This document shows positions 63,593 to 64,000 of a DNA stretch of 64,000 bases, one piece after another. Position numbers and translations under genes: made by a program. A model generated the notes under the pieces. The model had not been told where the DNA came from, searched no databases, and saw only the letters and a list, made by a program, of their open reading frames with translations. Numbering within the stretch: position 1 is the stretch's first letter; each line of letters opens with the position of its first letter. Source of the stretch: Achromobacter aegrifaciens (GTDB lineage Bacteria > Pseudomonadota > Gammaproteobacteria > Burkholderiales > Burkholderiaceae_B); contig NZ_CADIJY010000006.1 in the NCBI RefSeq assembly GCF_902859735.1, positions 1 to 64,000 of the forward strand. The letters are read 5' to 3'.

Positions 63593-64000
63593 ATGAAGTC
63601 CCTCGCGCCGGCGGCCGACGAGTCTGCCAAGAAAGACATCAGCCGCAACGAAATCGTATACAAAAATTTGCGCAGAGCCATCATCGAGCAGGCTCTGCTG
63701 CCCGGCGACAAGCTGCCCGAGGACATCATCGGCGAACGTTTCGGCGTCAGCCGGACCATCGTCCGCAGCGTCCTGACGCGCCTGTTCAGCGAAGGATTGG
63801 TGGATTTGCGGCCGAACCGCGGCGCCGCGGTGGCCCGCCCCAGCCTGGAAGAAGCGCACGACATCTTCGAGGCGCGCCGCTGCCTGGAACGCGACGTGGC
63901 GCGCCGGCTGTTGCAGCACATCACCGAGGCTGGACTGGCCAGGTTGGAACAGCACGTGGCACAGGAGGAGGAAGCCCGCAAGCGCAACAGCGCCAACGAG
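63593..64000 (+). CDS. GntR-family (FCD) regulator, 3' end cut by window
   Basis: The frame from ATG 63593 is open to the window edge (136 codons seen). After a short tail the winged helix spans about 20-85 (LRRAIIEQALLPGDKLPEDI, GVSRTIVRSVLTRLFSEGLV, PNRGAAVA), then the FCD effector domain starts (EAHDIFEARRCLERDVARRL). GGAG lies 12 bp upstream. It is divergent from the racemase-dpp operon and is its likely repressor. A further operator-like TCGTATACAA (63654-63663) lies within its own coding region, suggesting autoregulation. Confidence 0.92.
   Translation, partial: MKSLAPAADESAKKDISRNEIVYKNLRRAIIEQALLPGDKLPEDIIGERFGVSRTIVRSVLTRLFSEGLVDLRPNRGAAVARPSLEEAHDIFEARRCLERDVARRLLQHITEAGLARLEQHVAQEEEARKRNSANE
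63654..63663. promoter_or_regulatory. Intragenic operator-like site in the GntR gene
   Basis: AAATCGTATACAAA (63651-63664) is the exact reverse complement of the TTTGTATACGATTT around 63417-63430, so a third regulator site may lie 61 bp inside the gene. Confidence 0.5.

Noticed and set aside
63347-63996. Minus-strand frames over the regulator region
   Set aside because: They are antisense to a convincing GntR/FCD coding sequence and cross the divergent promoter.
1-64000. tRNA, rRNA, CRISPR arrays, prophage or intact IS elements
   Set aside because: I found no cloverleaf tRNA sequence, no regular spacer-repeat array and no transposase, integrase or phage structural gene.

Overview
The window is high-GC betaproteobacterial chromosome. 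The gene content (rng, msbA, a dnaE-linked LPS-core glycosyltransferase cluster, lpxO, hrpA, argA-yggX, potFGHI, two TRAP transporters, a Dpp-type ABC operon, FCD-type GntR and LysR regulators) fits Alcaligenaceae, most likely Achromobacter or a close Bordetella relative. This placement rests on recognising protein families, not on a database search. No rRNA, tRNA, CRISPR array or intact insertion sequence was seen.

Layout. 1-434 is non-coding and holds a candidate NrdR box pair just before rng (435-1916). 1919-5718 is a TRAP transporter operon (dctQ-dctM-dctP) ending in a uronate-dehydrogenase-like SDR, divergent from a LysR regulator (5887-6780). 6982-9225 holds a DUF3053 lipoprotein and a membrane diguanylate cyclase. 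9733-13493 holds a Kef-type antiporter and msbA. 13592-15626 holds a GT9 heptosyltransferase, a YdcF-like protein and a YkgJ-like Cys-cluster protein. 15657-24821 is one tightly packed minus-strand block of dnaE followed by six LPS-core genes: three GT4, one WaaE-like GT2 and two polysaccharide deacetylases. 24962-35786 holds lpxO, hrpA, argA, yggX, a phospholipase C, phoU (with a Pho-box-like array upstream) and rpiA. 35824-42525 holds aidB, an amidase, rmuC, yrbL, mpg and an ArsC-like reductase. 42522-46482 is potFGHI. 46627-50307 holds kdkA, a group II truncated haemoglobin and an FtsX-type permease, in overlapping order. 50411-53301 is a second TRAP operon. 54241-63343 is a nine-gene operon (racemase, dppA, dppB, dppC, two amidohydrolases, dppD, dppF) facing a GntR regulator cut by the right edge.

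The gene sets suggest three themes: envelope building (MsbA, heptosyltransferase, core glycosyltransferases and deacetylases, LpxO, KdkA); uptake and catabolism of organic acids, polyamines and a probable N-containing compound; and housekeeping or stress functions.

The strongest unexplained signal is a roughly 308-330 bp two-part repeat present three times (25903-26210, 53348-53655, 53880-54208). Each copy sits just downstream of a gene's stop codon. Each has a short near-palindrome and a long closing helix whose two arms differ completely between copies yet stay complementary within each copy, enclosing a conserved core with two small hairpins, one showing compensatory changes. This looks like selection for structure and is the best candidate here for an undescribed element.
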